Source: Lachnospiraceae bacterium
GTDB taxonomy: Bacteria; Bacillota_A; Clostridia; Lachnospirales; Lachnospiraceae
Reading direction: 5' to 3'
Assembly: GCA_021770615.1 (NCBI GenBank)
Contig: JAETQR010000019.1
Location: 1-64,000 of the forward strand
DNA: 64,000 nt
Of the stretch, positions 54,686-63,477 are shown piece after piece (position 1 is the first letter of the stretch; every line of letters begins with the position of its first letter). Position numbers and translations under genes: made by a program. The notes beneath the pieces were generated by a model, which was not told where the DNA came from, did no database searches, and worked only from the letters and a program-made list of their open reading frames with translations.

Positions 54686-55180
54686 ATGGAGAATACAGTG
54701 AAAGCAATACCTGTAAACAGAGAAGCATTTGCACCGTATGGGGTTTATTATGATATGCTTCGGCCGGACGGTTACGCCCTGGAGGGTGAGATACATAAGT
54801 TTTACCCGGATCGTATCAGTGAGTCGGCAGCGACCCGCATCGGCTATTCCCCGATCACGGTAAAGAAGGAGGAACACATGAAGGTGAAGGCTGTGGAATA
54901 TCACACAACAACGCCGGAAATGATCCTTCCGCTGAATGACGATATGATCATCCATGTTGCGCCGGCCTCGGGGGGAACACCGGTTACCGGGCTTACGGAG
55001 GCGTTTATCATACCCCGGGGAACGTTGGTGAAGATCAATACCGCAATTTGGCATCTTGCACCTCTCCCGGTGCATGAGGAGGAACTGCATGCGATGATCA
55101 TTCTTCCGGAATGTACCTATGCCAATGACTGCACAGTCGTTGAGCTGAAGGAAGAGGAACAGTTTGAGATTGTATTATGA
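54686..55180 (+). CDS. Ureidoglycolate-lyase-like cupin
   Basis: A 164-residue protein starting after GAGGAGG. It reads as an AllA/ureidoglycolate lyase family fold: EAFAPYGVYYD near 10, KVKAVEYHTTTPEMILPLNDD near 62, and FIIPRGTLVKINTAIWHLAPLPV near 107. True AllA splits ureidoglycolate to glyoxylate and urea. No purine-breakdown gene is nearby, and in this sugar operon it more likely acts on a sugar acid or keto intermediate. The substrate is unknown. Confidence 0.8.
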   Translation: MENTVKAIPVNREAFAPYGVYYDMLRPDGYALEGEIHKFYPDRISESAATRIGYSPITVKKEEHMKVKAVEYHTTTPEMILPLNDDMIIHVAPASGGTPVTGLTEAFIIPRGTLVKINTAIWHLAPLPVHEEELHAMIILPECTYANDCTVVELKEEEQFEIVL

Positions 55181-55247
55181 TTTTTTGAGTGGATATTTCC
55201 AGAAAAATGTAATGGGTTAAAGAGACTGCAAATCAGGAGGTAGTACC

Positions 55248-56300
55248 ATGGACGGTAAAATGAAAGTGGCAGTGATGAACGGAATCGGCCAGATTGGTTT
55301 TGAGGAGAGGGATATCCCGAAGCCAGAGGCAGATGAGGTTCTTGTAAAATTGGAATATATAGGCATCTGCGGATCGGATATGCATTATTATGAGACAGGA
55401 GCAATCGGAGATTATGTAGTGGAGCCTCCATTCGTACTGGGACATGAGCCGGGGGGAGTGGTCGTCGAGGTGGGAGCGGGCGTAAAGCATCTTAAGGCCG
55501 GTGACCGGGTAGCATTGGAACCTGGAAAGACATGTGGGCATTGCGAGTTCTGCAAAGAAGGGAAATACAACCTGTGCCCGGATGTTATTTTCTTTGCGAC
55601 TCCGCCGGTGGACGGTGTGTTCCAGGAATATGTGGCACATGAGGCGGATCTGTGCTTCAAGCTGCCGGATAATGTCAGCACGCTGGAGGGGGCATTGATC
55701 GAGCCTCTGGCTGTCGGCTTCCATGCGGCGATCCAGGGTGATGCACATCTGGGTCAGAAAGCGGTTGTTATGGGTGCAGGCTGCATCGGCCTGGTATCTA
55801 TGATGGCTCTGAAAGCAAGAGGTGTGTCAGAGGTGTATGTAGTGGATATTATGGATAAGCGTCTGGATAAGGCCATGGAATTGGGGGCTGCAGGCGTAAT
55901 TAACGGTGCGAAGGAAGATGTCCTTGCAAAGGTGCAGGAGTTGACGGGCGGCAAAGGAGCGGATCTGGTCATTGAGACGGCAGGCACCCAGGTTACTACA
56001 GTTCAGGCAATTCACATGGCGAAGAAAGGTTCCGTCATTGTTCTGGTGGGATATAGCAAGAGTGGTGAGATGACGCTGCCGATGAGCCTTGCACTTGACA
56101 AAGAGCTTACCTTTAAGACGGTATTCCGCTACCGTCATATCTATCCCCTCGCAATTGATGCTGTTGCATCCGGCAAGGTGGATCTGAAGGGGATTGTTAC
56201 AGACATATTCTCGTTGGATGAAGCCCAGAAGGCTATGGATTACAGCATGAATCATAAGGCGGACATTGTAAAAGCAGTGATCAGGATTACAGAGGAATAG
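55248..56300 (+). CDS. Zinc-dependent polyol dehydrogenase (sorbitol/L-iditol dehydrogenase-like)
   Basis: A 350-residue medium-chain dehydrogenase. Catalytic zinc ligands are Cys in GICGSDMHYYETG near 43 and His-Glu in LGHEPGG near 68; the structural zinc uses CGHCEFCKEGKYNLC near 100. The nucleotide-binding segment is GAGCIGLVSM near 175. It oxidises a polyol to a ketose with NAD. AGGAGG precedes the ATG by eight bases. Confidence 0.93.
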   Translation: MDGKMKVAVMNGIGQIGFEERDIPKPEADEVLVKLEYIGICGSDMHYYETGAIGDYVVEPPFVLGHEPGGVVVEVGAGVKHLKAGDRVALEPGKTCGHCEFCKEGKYNLCPDVIFFATPPVDGVFQEYVAHEADLCFKLPDNVSTLEGALIEPLAVGFHAAIQGDAHLGQKAVVMGAGCIGLVSMMALKARGVSEVYVVDIMDKRLDKAMELGAAGVINGAKEDVLAKVQELTGGKGADLVIETAGTQVTTVQAIHMAKKGSVIVLVGYSKSGEMTLPMSLALDKELTFKTVFRYRHIYPLAIDAVASGKVDLKGIVTDIFSLDEAQKAMDYSMNHKADIVKAVIRITEE

Positions 56301-56314
56301 AAGGAGAGGGTCGC

Positions 56315-57931
56315 ATGAAACTTACGATTGAAGGTTTAAGGGAACGGACAGCCTGGGAAGCTGCGGGAATTACACTTCCATCCTATGATGTGGCCAAGGT
56401 GGCGGAAAGGACCAGGAGGGAGCCGGTATGGGTACACTTCGGGATTGGAAACATCTTCCGCATTTTCCTTGGTGGAATTGCGGATCAACTGCTGAATGAC
56501 GGAAGTATGGACAAAGGTATCACCTGTGTAGAGAGTTTTGATTTTGATCTTGTTGATAAAATCTACCAGCCATTTGACAACCTTGGGTTAAGTGTGATAC
56601 TTCACAATGACGGTTCTGTGGATAAAAGAGTACTTGGATCTATGACCGAGGCGGTGAAGGCAATGCCCGGCGAGGCAGGAGATTGGGCACGCTTAAAGGA
56701 GATATTCAGTGACTCTAGCCTCCAGATGGTATCCTTTACTATTACAGAAAAGGGATACGCATTGAGGGATGCAGGCGGTGAGTATTTTGCTTATGTGAAA
56801 GCGGATATTGAAAATGGGCCGGAGAAGGCTCAGTGTGCAATGGCTATTGTGACAGCTATGCTGCTGGAGCGCTTTAAAGCGGGCGGAGCTCCGCTTGCAC
56901 TGGTGTCTATGGACAATTGTTCCAGGAATGGGTCGGTTCTTCGCAACTCCGTCCTGGAGATGGCGGCGGCATGGAAGGAAAAGGGATATGTGGAAGATGC
57001 GTTCATAGAATATATCGGTGATGAAGGGAAAGTGGCTTTCCCATGGACGATGATCGATAAGATCACACCGCGTCCAAGTGAGGAGATCGCAAACGAGCTT
57101 GAAGGGTCGGGTGTTGAAGAAATGCATCCGGTGATCACGTCCAAGAGGACTTATATTGCACCGTTTATCAATGCCGAAGGCCCCCAATACCTAGTGGTGG
57201 AGGACAATTTCCCAAATGGGCGTCCTCCGTTGGAAAAGAGTGGTGTATATATGACAGACCGGGCTACCGTCAACAAATCAGAACGTATGAAGGTGACGGC
57301 CTGCCTGAACCCTGTGCACTCCGCACTGGGGCCGTACGGATGTGTCCTGGGGTATACGCTGTTTTCTGACCAGATGAAAGACCCGGCGTCCCTCAGGTTT
57401 GCGGAGGCAATCGGTGCAGAGGGAATGGAAGTTGTGCCAGATCCGAAGATTATTTCTCCTAAGGAATTTCTGGATGAGTGTCTGTATGAGCGGTTTCCGA
57501 ACCCATATCTGGGCGACACGGTGCAGAGGCTTGTGACAGATATTTCCCAGGGGGTTGGGATCCGTTTTGGGGAGACGGTAAAAGCATATGTAGAAAGAGA
57601 CGGAGACGCCGGTAAATTAAGGGCTATCCCCTTTGCCATCGCAGGCTGGCTCAGATATTTGCTTGCAATTGACGATGAAGGGAACCGTTACGAGCTGTCT
57701 CCGGATCCGATGAATGAGGAACTGGGTGCGCAACTTTCTGGTGTAGTTGTCGGGGATCCGGAAAGCCTTGGAGACAAGGCAAAGAAGATCCTGTCTAATG
57801 TCAATATTTTCGGTGTGGATCTGTATGAGGCGGGCATCGGAGAGCGGATTGAGGAGATCCTGCGGTCTGAGCTGAAAGGGCCGGGGGCAGTCCGGAAGGC
57901 ACTGGATACATATCTGCCGGCAGATCAATAA
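56315..57931 (+). CDS. Mannitol dehydrogenase family protein (fructuronate reductase-like)
   Basis: A 538-residue long-chain dehydrogenase: nucleotide loop VHFGIGNIFRIF near 40, and the NPVHSALGPYG segment near 335 with the Asn-x-x-His and preceding Lys of the active site. The family interconverts mannonate/fructuronate or mannitol/fructose with NAD. It closes the operon together with two other dehydrogenases, so the pathway probably runs through a polyol or aldonate. Confidence 0.92.
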   Translation: MKLTIEGLRERTAWEAAGITLPSYDVAKVAERTRREPVWVHFGIGNIFRIFLGGIADQLLNDGSMDKGITCVESFDFDLVDKIYQPFDNLGLSVILHNDGSVDKRVLGSMTEAVKAMPGEAGDWARLKEIFSDSSLQMVSFTITEKGYALRDAGGEYFAYVKADIENGPEKAQCAMAIVTAMLLERFKAGGAPLALVSMDNCSRNGSVLRNSVLEMAAAWKEKGYVEDAFIEYIGDEGKVAFPWTMIDKITPRPSEEIANELEGSGVEEMHPVITSKRTYIAPFINAEGPQYLVVEDNFPNGRPPLEKSGVYMTDRATVNKSERMKVTACLNPVHSALGPYGCVLGYTLFSDQMKDPASLRFAEAIGAEGMEVVPDPKIISPKEFLDECLYERFPNPYLGDTVQRLVTDISQGVGIRFGETVKAYVERDGDAGKLRAIPFAIAGWLRYLLAIDDEGNRYELSPDPMNEELGAQLSGVVVGDPESLGDKAKKILSNVNIFGVDLYEAGIGERIEEILRSELKGPGAVRKALDTYLPADQ

Positions 57932-57948
57932 ATGCAACAGTGGACAAG

Positions 57949-57980
57949 TGGGAGACGCTTCGCAAAGAGGCAGTCTCCCA
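57949..57980 (+). terminator. Terminator of the polyol operon
   Basis: TGGGAGAC pairs with GTCTCCCA across a 16-base loop, followed after a short gap by GTTTTTAATA. It stands between convergent genes. Confidence 0.6.
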
Positions 57981-57984
57981 TCTG

Positions 57985-58401
57985 TTAACTGTTTTTAATA
58001 AATGTAGTGCCACATTTGGGGCACCGCACTTCAATCCGCCCTTTTCCTCTTGGGATCCGGATCTTCTGCCTGCATCCCGGGCATCTGTATATATGATGTG
58101 TTTTCCGTTGGGCAGCCATGCCTTTCTGACGGGAAAACCAGCTGCGTATCCTGACAGTCTTGTTCAGAAAGGCCTGGTTCTCAGCGGAACGTTTATAGAT
58201 ATTTTTGGAAAACATCCTGAAATATGCATAGATGATGCAGGCCCAGGATATGAGGAACAGGGTGTAGTTGTCCCTAAGGTTTGAAAGAAGCATGGCAAGA
58301 AGTCCTGCCCCGATCGTCCATTTCCCCAGAGTATCCATTCCATATCTTCCATACATAAAACGTGTGAGTTTTTCTCTCAAATCAATCACCTTCCCGATCA
58401 T
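57985..58401 (-). CDS. Small membrane protein with C-terminal zinc ribbon
   Basis: About 138 residues from ATG 58401 (GGAAGGA upstream; in-frame ATGs also lie a little further out). Two close helices (about 27-45 and 48-62) are followed by a basic linker and a zinc ribbon with CPGCRQKIRIPRGKG and CPKCGTTF near the end. The family is common in clostridia with no assigned role. It faces the polyol operon convergently. Confidence 0.75.
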   Translation of the reverse strand: MIGKVIDLREKLTRFMYGRYGMDTLGKWTIGAGLLAMLLSNLRDNYTLFLISWACIIYAYFRMFSKNIYKRSAENQAFLNKTVRIRSWFSRQKGMAAQRKTHHIYRCPGCRQKIRIPRGKGRIEVRCPKCGTTFIKNS

Positions 58402-58620
58402 GTTGTCCTTCCGGATCATCGAATTCCATCCGGTAATGTTTATATCCATCATACCCCGTTAGCCTGTAAAGTCAATAAACCTGCAATTAAAAAAGTATAA
58501 ACTATAACGGAACTGTCTGTGCCATAAACCATAATTGTAAAATATAAATTGCAACTTGGACTGGTCACCAGGGCGGGCATTTGATACAATTAAGAGAAAA
58601 CAAGGCGGGAGGGAGAAATT

Positions 58621-59907
58621 GTGGAAGAGTTAACGAGACTGATCAGGGAGGATATGAAACCGGCGCTCGGAGTGACAGAGCCGGGCGCTATTGCATTTGC
58701 GGTGGCAAGTGCGAGAAAACATACGAAAGGTGAAGTGAAAAGAGTCAGGCTGGCCTTAAATTCCGGTATGTATAAAAATGCTTTTACCTGTGGAATTCCG
58801 AACTCCCAACGTTATGGCAACCTCTATGCCGCAGCGCTTGGGGCGGTGGCGGCAGATGCGGACGCGGGACTTGAGTCTCTGGCCCGGATTACGCCAACGG
58901 ATGATGAAAGGGCGGCGCAGCTGGTGTCTGCCGGCAAGGTGGAGGCAGTCCTTGACCATATCGGTTCTGATATAACGATCGATGCTGTCGTCGAGACAGA
59001 AGAGGATATCTGCACAGTGCACATTCGGGGGAGCCATACAAATATCACAGGAATTGAGAAAAACGGTGAATATATAGAAGGGCGTCCCTGTGCCGCCAAG
59101 GAGGAAGGCAGTGGGGAAGCAGCAGAAATGCCGGTCATCCATACTTATACGCTGCATGAGATCCTGGAGTATGTCCGTTCCGTACCGGAAGAAGAGATCA
59201 GCTTCATTGAGGAGGCATTTTCTATGAACCTGGAGCTTCTTAAAGAGGGGCTTCGGTCGGACAGGACAATATTTACAAAGCAGCTTTTAGAGGAAAACGG
59301 AAAAGAAATTATTTCCGAAGATGTGAAGGCAACTGCACAGCTTTTGTGTAACGGGGCCATTGAAGCGAGAGTGCTCGGCCTTGGAAGGCCGGCCATGAGT
59401 ATCACCGGCAGCGGCGCACATGGTATTATTGCGACGATGCCCCTTTGGGCACAGTATAAGGTGGAGTGTGGGGGTGAAGGCCGGGAGAGGCTTCTCCGTG
59501 CCGCTGCGCTCAGCTATCTCGTTACCATGTACATCAAAGAATATTCCGGCAGGCTTTCAGCTTTTTGCGGGTGCGGGATCGCGGCGGGCACCGGAATGGC
59601 GTGCGGGCTTGCCTTTATGAGGCACGCAGGGGAAACAGAGACCGACATGGTGATCCGCAATATGGCCAGCGGCCTTACGGGCATGATCTGTGACGGCGGC
59701 AACCATGGATGTACGATGAAAGGGATTGTAGCCGTGGATGCTGCTTTTCGGGCTGTGGATCTGGCAATGGGCGGTGTATGCATTGAGGGTATCCATGGGA
59801 TCAACGGTCATACGCCGGAGGAAACCATGCGGCATATGGGGCTGATCGCCTCCCCCGGAATGGTGGGTACGGAAAAGACTATTGTGGAAATTATGGAGCA
59901 AAAATAA
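58621..59907 (+). CDS. cyuA: L-cysteine desulfidase-like iron-sulfur protein (UPF0597/CyuA)
   Basis: A 428-residue protein of the UPF0597/CyuA family: PALGVTEPGAIAFAVA near 14, conserved cysteines in TCGIPNSQRYGN near 57, FCGCGIAAGTGMACG near 318 and CDGGNHGCTMKG near 359. Family members use a [4Fe-4S] cluster to break L-cysteine into pyruvate, ammonia and sulfide. The GTG start has GGGAGGGAG upstream. Just before it 58559-58569 (CTGGT-C-ACCAG) could be an operator. Confidence 0.88.
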   Translation: MEELTRLIREDMKPALGVTEPGAIAFAVASARKHTKGEVKRVRLALNSGMYKNAFTCGIPNSQRYGNLYAAALGAVAADADAGLESLARITPTDDERAAQLVSAGKVEAVLDHIGSDITIDAVVETEEDICTVHIRGSHTNITGIEKNGEYIEGRPCAAKEEGSGEAAEMPVIHTYTLHEILEYVRSVPEEEISFIEEAFSMNLELLKEGLRSDRTIFTKQLLEENGKEIISEDVKATAQLLCNGAIEARVLGLGRPAMSITGSGAHGIIATMPLWAQYKVECGGEGRERLLRAAALSYLVTMYIKEYSGRLSAFCGCGIAAGTGMACGLAFMRHAGETETDMVIRNMASGLTGMICDGGNHGCTMKGIVAVDAAFRAVDLAMGGVCIEGIHGINGHTPEETMRHMGLIASPGMVGTEKTIVEIMEQK

Positions 59908-59924
59908 CAGAAAGGGGGATGGAT

Positions 59925-60719
59925 ATGTTCCAGAAACGAAATCGGGAACGCCACCACAGAGGGCGGCGGAAAAAGAAAGGAAGCCTGGCTTTGCGTATTG
60001 CATTTTTCGTGTCGGCCCTTGTGTTCTGTGTGTCTGTCTGGCAGTTGGTTAAAATCGGGAAAGGATATCTGGACGGACAAAGTGAATATAAAAAACTGCG
60101 GAAGATTGTAGTGGACAGCAATGGGAATAAGGATCGGTTCCGGGTGGATTTTTCGGAACTGCTGAATATAAATGAAGATACTGTGGGCTGGATCCGCTTC
60201 TATCCGGAACCATCAGTGATCAATTACCCTATCGTTCAGGGGAAGGAGCAGGAGTATTATCTGCACCGGACATTTCAAAAAAAGGAAAATGCTTCCGGGG
60301 CCATTTTCCTTGATGTGGAAGCAAGTTCGGATTTCCGGGATAAAAATACGATCATCTACGGACACCGGATGAAAGACGGCTCCATGTTCCGACATCTTCA
60401 GGATTACAGTGAGAGGGAGTTCTGGGAGAAAAATCAATATTTTTATATTTATACTCCGTACGGTACAGAAATTACATATCATATCTATTCTGTGGGGGAG
60501 GTGGACGCGATGTCAGATACGTATCTTACTTCTTTTGCTGGGGCGGAGGAATATACCGGGTTTTTGAATATGACGAAGGAGACGGCGCTGTATGATACCG
60601 GCGTGGACGTTCGGTCAGGTGATACCATCGTTACACTTTCTACCTGCACCAGCGCCAGTGATGATCACAGGTTTGTCGTACGTGGAGTGAAAGAAAAAGA
60701 AGTGAAATTGGAGGAGTGA
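59925..60719 (+). CDS. srtB: Class B sortase
   Basis: About 264 residues from the second ATG (59925), which is better spaced from AAAGGGGG than the ATG at 59919. A basic N-terminus and one helix (about 20-42) precede a sortase domain with His in NTIIYGHRMKDGSMF near 145, Cys in TLSTCTS near 243 and Arg in HRFVVRGV near 255. It anchors a surface protein to peptidoglycan or a pilin. No substrate with a sorting signal is seen in the window. Confidence 0.93.
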   Translation: MFQKRNRERHHRGRRKKKGSLALRIAFFVSALVFCVSVWQLVKIGKGYLDGQSEYKKLRKIVVDSNGNKDRFRVDFSELLNINEDTVGWIRFYPEPSVINYPIVQGKEQEYYLHRTFQKKENASGAIFLDVEASSDFRDKNTIIYGHRMKDGSMFRHLQDYSEREFWEKNQYFYIYTPYGTEITYHIYSVGEVDAMSDTYLTSFAGAEEYTGFLNMTKETALYDTGVDVRSGDTIVTLSTCTSASDDHRFVVRGVKEKEVKLEE

Positions 60720-60724
60720 TATTT

Positions 60725-60913
60725 ATGGCGTACCATTATGAAGTGGGCGATATCGTGACACTGAAAAAGCAGCATCCCTGTGGCAGCAAAGAATGGGAGA
60801 TCCTCCGTGTGGGGGCGGATTTCCGGTTAAAGTGCAAAGGCTGCGGGCACCAGATCATGATCGCAAGAAAACTGGTAGAAAAAAACACCAGAGATTTGAA
60901 GAAAAAGGCTTGA
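60725..60913 (+). CDS. DUF951 family protein
   Basis: A 62-residue basic protein: YEVGDIVTLKKQHPCGSKEWEIL and CKGCGHQIMIARK are the whole family pattern, a small KOW/SH3-like barrel with Cys residues. It commonly sits next to the rpsF cluster in Firmicutes. GGAGG lies 10 bases before the ATG at 60725. Confidence 0.9.
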   Translation: MAYHYEVGDIVTLKKQHPCGSKEWEILRVGADFRLKCKGCGHQIMIARKLVEKNTRDLKKKA

Positions 60914-60949
60914 AACAAGTACCTGCCTGTGGTATCATGTTTAATTGTG

Positions 60950-61030
60950 ATACACTATAATCTGCAGAGTTACTTTGCAGATATCCTTGCTCCCACATAA
61001 GCTGAGCGGGGGCCAAAAGACCAAAAGGAG
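60950..61030 (+). promoter_or_regulatory. rpsF leader with possible autoregulatory structure
   Basis: A TATAAT at 60955-60960 begins this stretch, but I see no good -35. A hairpin TCTGCA/TGCAGA (60960-60980) is followed by GCTCCC...GAGC and GGGGGCC, which could form the kind of S6:S18 binding leader known from this operon. The exact match cannot be judged by eye. Confidence 0.35.
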
Positions 61031-61042
61031 GTGCAGGACGAC

Positions 61043-61330
61043 ATGAACAAATATGAATTAGCTGTTGTTGTCAGTGCAAAAATCGAAGACGACGAAAGAG
61101 CTCAGGTGATCGAAAAGGTAAAAGCATTAGTAGAACGTTTCGGCGGCAAGATCTCTGACGTTGATGAATGGGGTAAGAAGAGATTAGCTTACGAGATTCA
61201 GAAGATGAAAGAAGCATACTATTATTTCATCCACTTCGAGTCTGATGCTGAGACTCCGGGCGAAATCGAGCAGAGAATTCGCATCATGGATAATGTCATC
61301 AGATATTTATGCGTTAGACAGGAAGCATAA
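61043..61330 (+). CDS. rpsF: Ribosomal protein bS6
   Basis: A 95-residue S6: NKYELAVVVSAKIEDDER start, GGKISDVDEWGKKRLAYEIQKMKEAYYYFIHF near 36 and IRIMDNVIRYLCVR at the end. It binds S18 and 16S rRNA in the small subunit platform. Start chosen at 61043, with AGGAGG 11 bases upstream. It heads the usual rpsF-ssb-rpsR operon. Confidence 0.97.
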   Translation: MNKYELAVVVSAKIEDDERAQVIEKVKALVERFGGKISDVDEWGKKRLAYEIQKMKEAYYYFIHFESDAETPGEIEQRIRIMDNVIRYLCVRQEA

Positions 61331-61350
61331 GCAGGAAGTAGAGGTATTAT

Positions 61351-61806
61351 ATGAATAAAGTAATTTTGATGGGACGCTTAACAAGAGATCCGGAGATCAG
61401 ATATTCACAGGGAGACAGTTCTATGGCTATCGCGAGATATACATTAGCTGTGGACCGCAGGTTCAGGCGCAGCGGGGACGGTGAGCAGACTGCCGACTTC
61501 ATCGGGTGTGTGGCATTCGGCAGAAGTGCGGAATTTGCAGAGAAGTATTTCCGCCAGGGCCTGAAGGTGATCGTGACCGGACGTATCCAGACCGGAAGCT
61601 ATACGAACAAGGACGGCCAGAAGGTCTATACAACCGATGTTGTGGTGGAAGATCAGGAATTTGCTGAAAGCAAGGCAGTCAGCGACGCCAATGCAGGCGG
61701 TTTCCGCCAGGCAGCGCCCACACCGGCTCCGGCACCAGTCTCTGATGCAGGTGACGGCTTCATGAATATTCCGGATGGAATTGACGAAGAATTACCGTTT
61801 AACTAG
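61351..61806 (+). CDS. ssb: Single-stranded DNA-binding protein
   Basis: A 151-residue SSB: OB-fold start MNKVILMGRLTRDPEIRYS, DFIGCVAFGRSAEFAEKYF near 50 and VIVTGRIQTGSYTNKDG near 72, a flexible Ala/Pro linker, and an acidic tip ending DEELPFN that recruits partner proteins. It follows rpsF by 20 bases. Confidence 0.97.
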   Translation: MNKVILMGRLTRDPEIRYSQGDSSMAIARYTLAVDRRFRRSGDGEQTADFIGCVAFGRSAEFAEKYFRQGLKVIVTGRIQTGSYTNKDGQKVYTTDVVVEDQEFAESKAVSDANAGGFRQAAPTPAPAPVSDAGDGFMNIPDGIDEELPFN

Positions 61807-61837
61807 AGCGCTTAGTGAAAACAGGAGGTAAAGTGAA

Positions 61838-62104
61838 ATGGCTTACGAAAAAGGCAATCGCCCGGAAGGCGGCTTCAAGAGAAGAGGCGGCGGACGCAGA
61901 AGAAAAAAGGTATGCGTATTCTGTGGGAAAGAGAATAACGAGATTGACTACAAGGATGTAGCAAAATTAAGAAAATACATCTCTGAGAGAGGAAAGATTC
62001 TTCCAAGAAGAATTACAGGAAACTGTGCAAAGCATCAGAGGGCTCTTACAGTAGCTATTAAGAGGGCGCGTCACATTGCCCTGATGCCATATGTACAGGA
62101 GTAA
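61838..62104 (+). CDS. rpsR: Ribosomal protein bS18
   Basis: An 88-residue S18 with a basic [20 protein letters not shown] start and [26 protein letters not shown], then [20 protein letters not shown]. Only two Cys of the zinc form are seen (CVFC). AGGAGG precedes it, and a strong terminator follows. Confidence 0.97.
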   Translation: MAYEKGNRPEGGFKRRGGGRRRKKVCVFCGKENNEIDYKDVAKLRKYISERGKILPRRITGNCAKHQRALTVAIKRARHIALMPYVQE

Positions 62105-62126
62105 TCATCAGTAGATCAGTTAGGTT

Positions 62127-62154
62127 CGGCGGGAAAGCTTTCCCGCCGTTTTTT
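62127..62154 (+). terminator. Terminator of the rpsF-ssb-rpsR operon
   Basis: CGGCGGGAAAG pairs with CTTTCCCGCCG (62127-62148) and is followed by six Ts. Confidence 0.92.
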
Positions 62155-62208
62155 GATTTATGAGAACGGTTGCACAGCGCGTTTTGGAGTTATTATGAGA
62201 AAGGTGGG

Positions 62209-62788
62209 ATGATAGTTATGTGCGGGAAGAGAACGAAAAAGCAAAAGATATTGATTGCGGATGACGAGCAGGGAATCCTGCAGCTGCTGAGGGACTATTT
62301 TGAAATACAGGATTATCAGGTGATAGAGGCGGTAAACGGCGTAGAGGTTTTGGAAAAACTCTCCCGGGAACCGGATCAGAGGCTTTATGTCCGGCGGGGA
62401 TGATTATATCCTGAAGCCTTTTAGTATCGATGAGCTTGGTGCCAGGGTGGAGGCTCATCTGAGGCGCGAGAACCGCAAAAAGACAGATGGCGCGGTGCGG
62501 ATCTTTGACCGCCTGGCCATACACTATGAGGAAAGAAGTATATACTATGGAGAACAGCCTGTGGCGCTCACGAAGACGGAATATGGACTTGTGGAATTGC
62601 TGTCGTTAAATCCCGGGCAGGTGTTCAGTAAGGATCAGCTCTATGAAAAGGTTCGTGGATTTGACGGGGACGCCGACAGCAGCATTGTCACAGAGCATGT
62701 CCGCAGGATCCGCGGGAAGATCGGAAGGTATACAGACAAGACATATATAGAGACGGTGTGGGGAGTGGGATACAGATGGATTGGCTAG
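62209..62788 (+). pseudogene. OmpR-family response regulator, receiver core deleted
   Basis: The start (KILIADDEQGILQLLRDYF) is a normal receiver, and the end is a normal OmpR winged helix (ALTKTEYGLVELLSLNPGQVF and TYIETVWGVGYRW). Between about codon 55 and GGDDYILKPF some 40-50 residues are missing, including the phosphoacceptor Asp strand, and the two parts are out of frame (stop at 62401-62403). A C-terminal piece could start at 62387, but it would be unregulated. Confidence 0.8.
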
Positions 62789-63429
62789 AGGAAAAAGTAG
62801 AGAAACTAAAAACATTGATCCGAAATCTTTCTTTCCGGAGGGCAATGATCGCGTATATCCTTGTGCTTGCTGTTGTTGTGTGGGGATTGTCATATCTTAC
62901 CATTATCTATTGCTGGCAGCAGGAATCGGGAATCTGGGCAGAGTACGGCGGGCAGGACAGCCTGAGAAATGTTATCTTAGAAAAAGGGGTTCGGTGGGTA
63001 TACCAATTGGATCCTTTGCCGGTATCGGATAATATGAAGGCGTCCCACGTGTACCTGGTAAGGCTTATGGGAAATATGCTCATACACGCTGCTTTTCTGG
63101 GACTCTATATTTTTATGCTTCGCAATAACCAATGTGAATTTCCGGCTGCAAAGTTTTATTTCGGAGTATTTGCAGAAATGTTTTTTTTCGGTGGACTGGG
63201 ATTGTGCTTGTATGGTCTCTCTGATAACCTGGTGATCGGCTATATGGCGCCCATCGTCTATTACATTACCGCTATAGGGGGCGGAAATAAATACCTGAAA
63301 ATGTTCTATCCATTCTCCATGTCCATGGGGAGGTATGCAGAAAAGATTTACCTGTTTGCAGCGGCTGTTCTTCTGCTTGCAGCGGGGATTTATTGTCGAT
63401 GCCGGCGGGCGGGGGGATGGAAGGGATGA
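62776..63429 (+). CDS. Membrane protein, possible kinase-permease deletion chimera
   Basis: A 217-residue membrane protein with a GGGAG site upstream. Its first 50 residues (LIRNLSFRRAMIAYILVLAVV) look like the N-terminus of a sensor kinase of the type that follows such response regulators. From about residue 85 on it has four to five close helices and ends in a short basic tail, as ABC permease C-termini do. There is no HAMP, His or ATPase part. A deletion joining a kinase start to a permease end would explain it, but it could be an unfamiliar intact membrane protein. Confidence 0.5.
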   Translation: MDWLEEKVEKLKTLIRNLSFRRAMIAYILVLAVVVWGLSYLTIIYCWQQESGIWAEYGGQDSLRNVILEKGVRWVYQLDPLPVSDNMKASHVYLVRLMGNMLIHAAFLGLYIFMLRNNQCEFPAAKFYFGVFAEMFFFGGLGLCLYGLSDNLVIGYMAPIVYYITAIGGGNKYLKMFYPFSMSMGRYAEKIYLFAAAVLLLAAGIYCRCRRAGGWKG

Positions 63430-63438
63430 CATGCACAA

Positions 63439-63459
63439 GGGCCGCATTTCGTGCGGCCC
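63439..63459. terminator. Hairpin between convergent genes
   Basis: GGGCCGCA-TTTCG-TGCGGCCC is a strong stem 18 bases before the end of the phosphorylase gene. It has no T run on either side, so it is only a weak terminator candidate. Confidence 0.4.
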
Positions 63460-63477
63460 CAAACATCATGTGGACGG

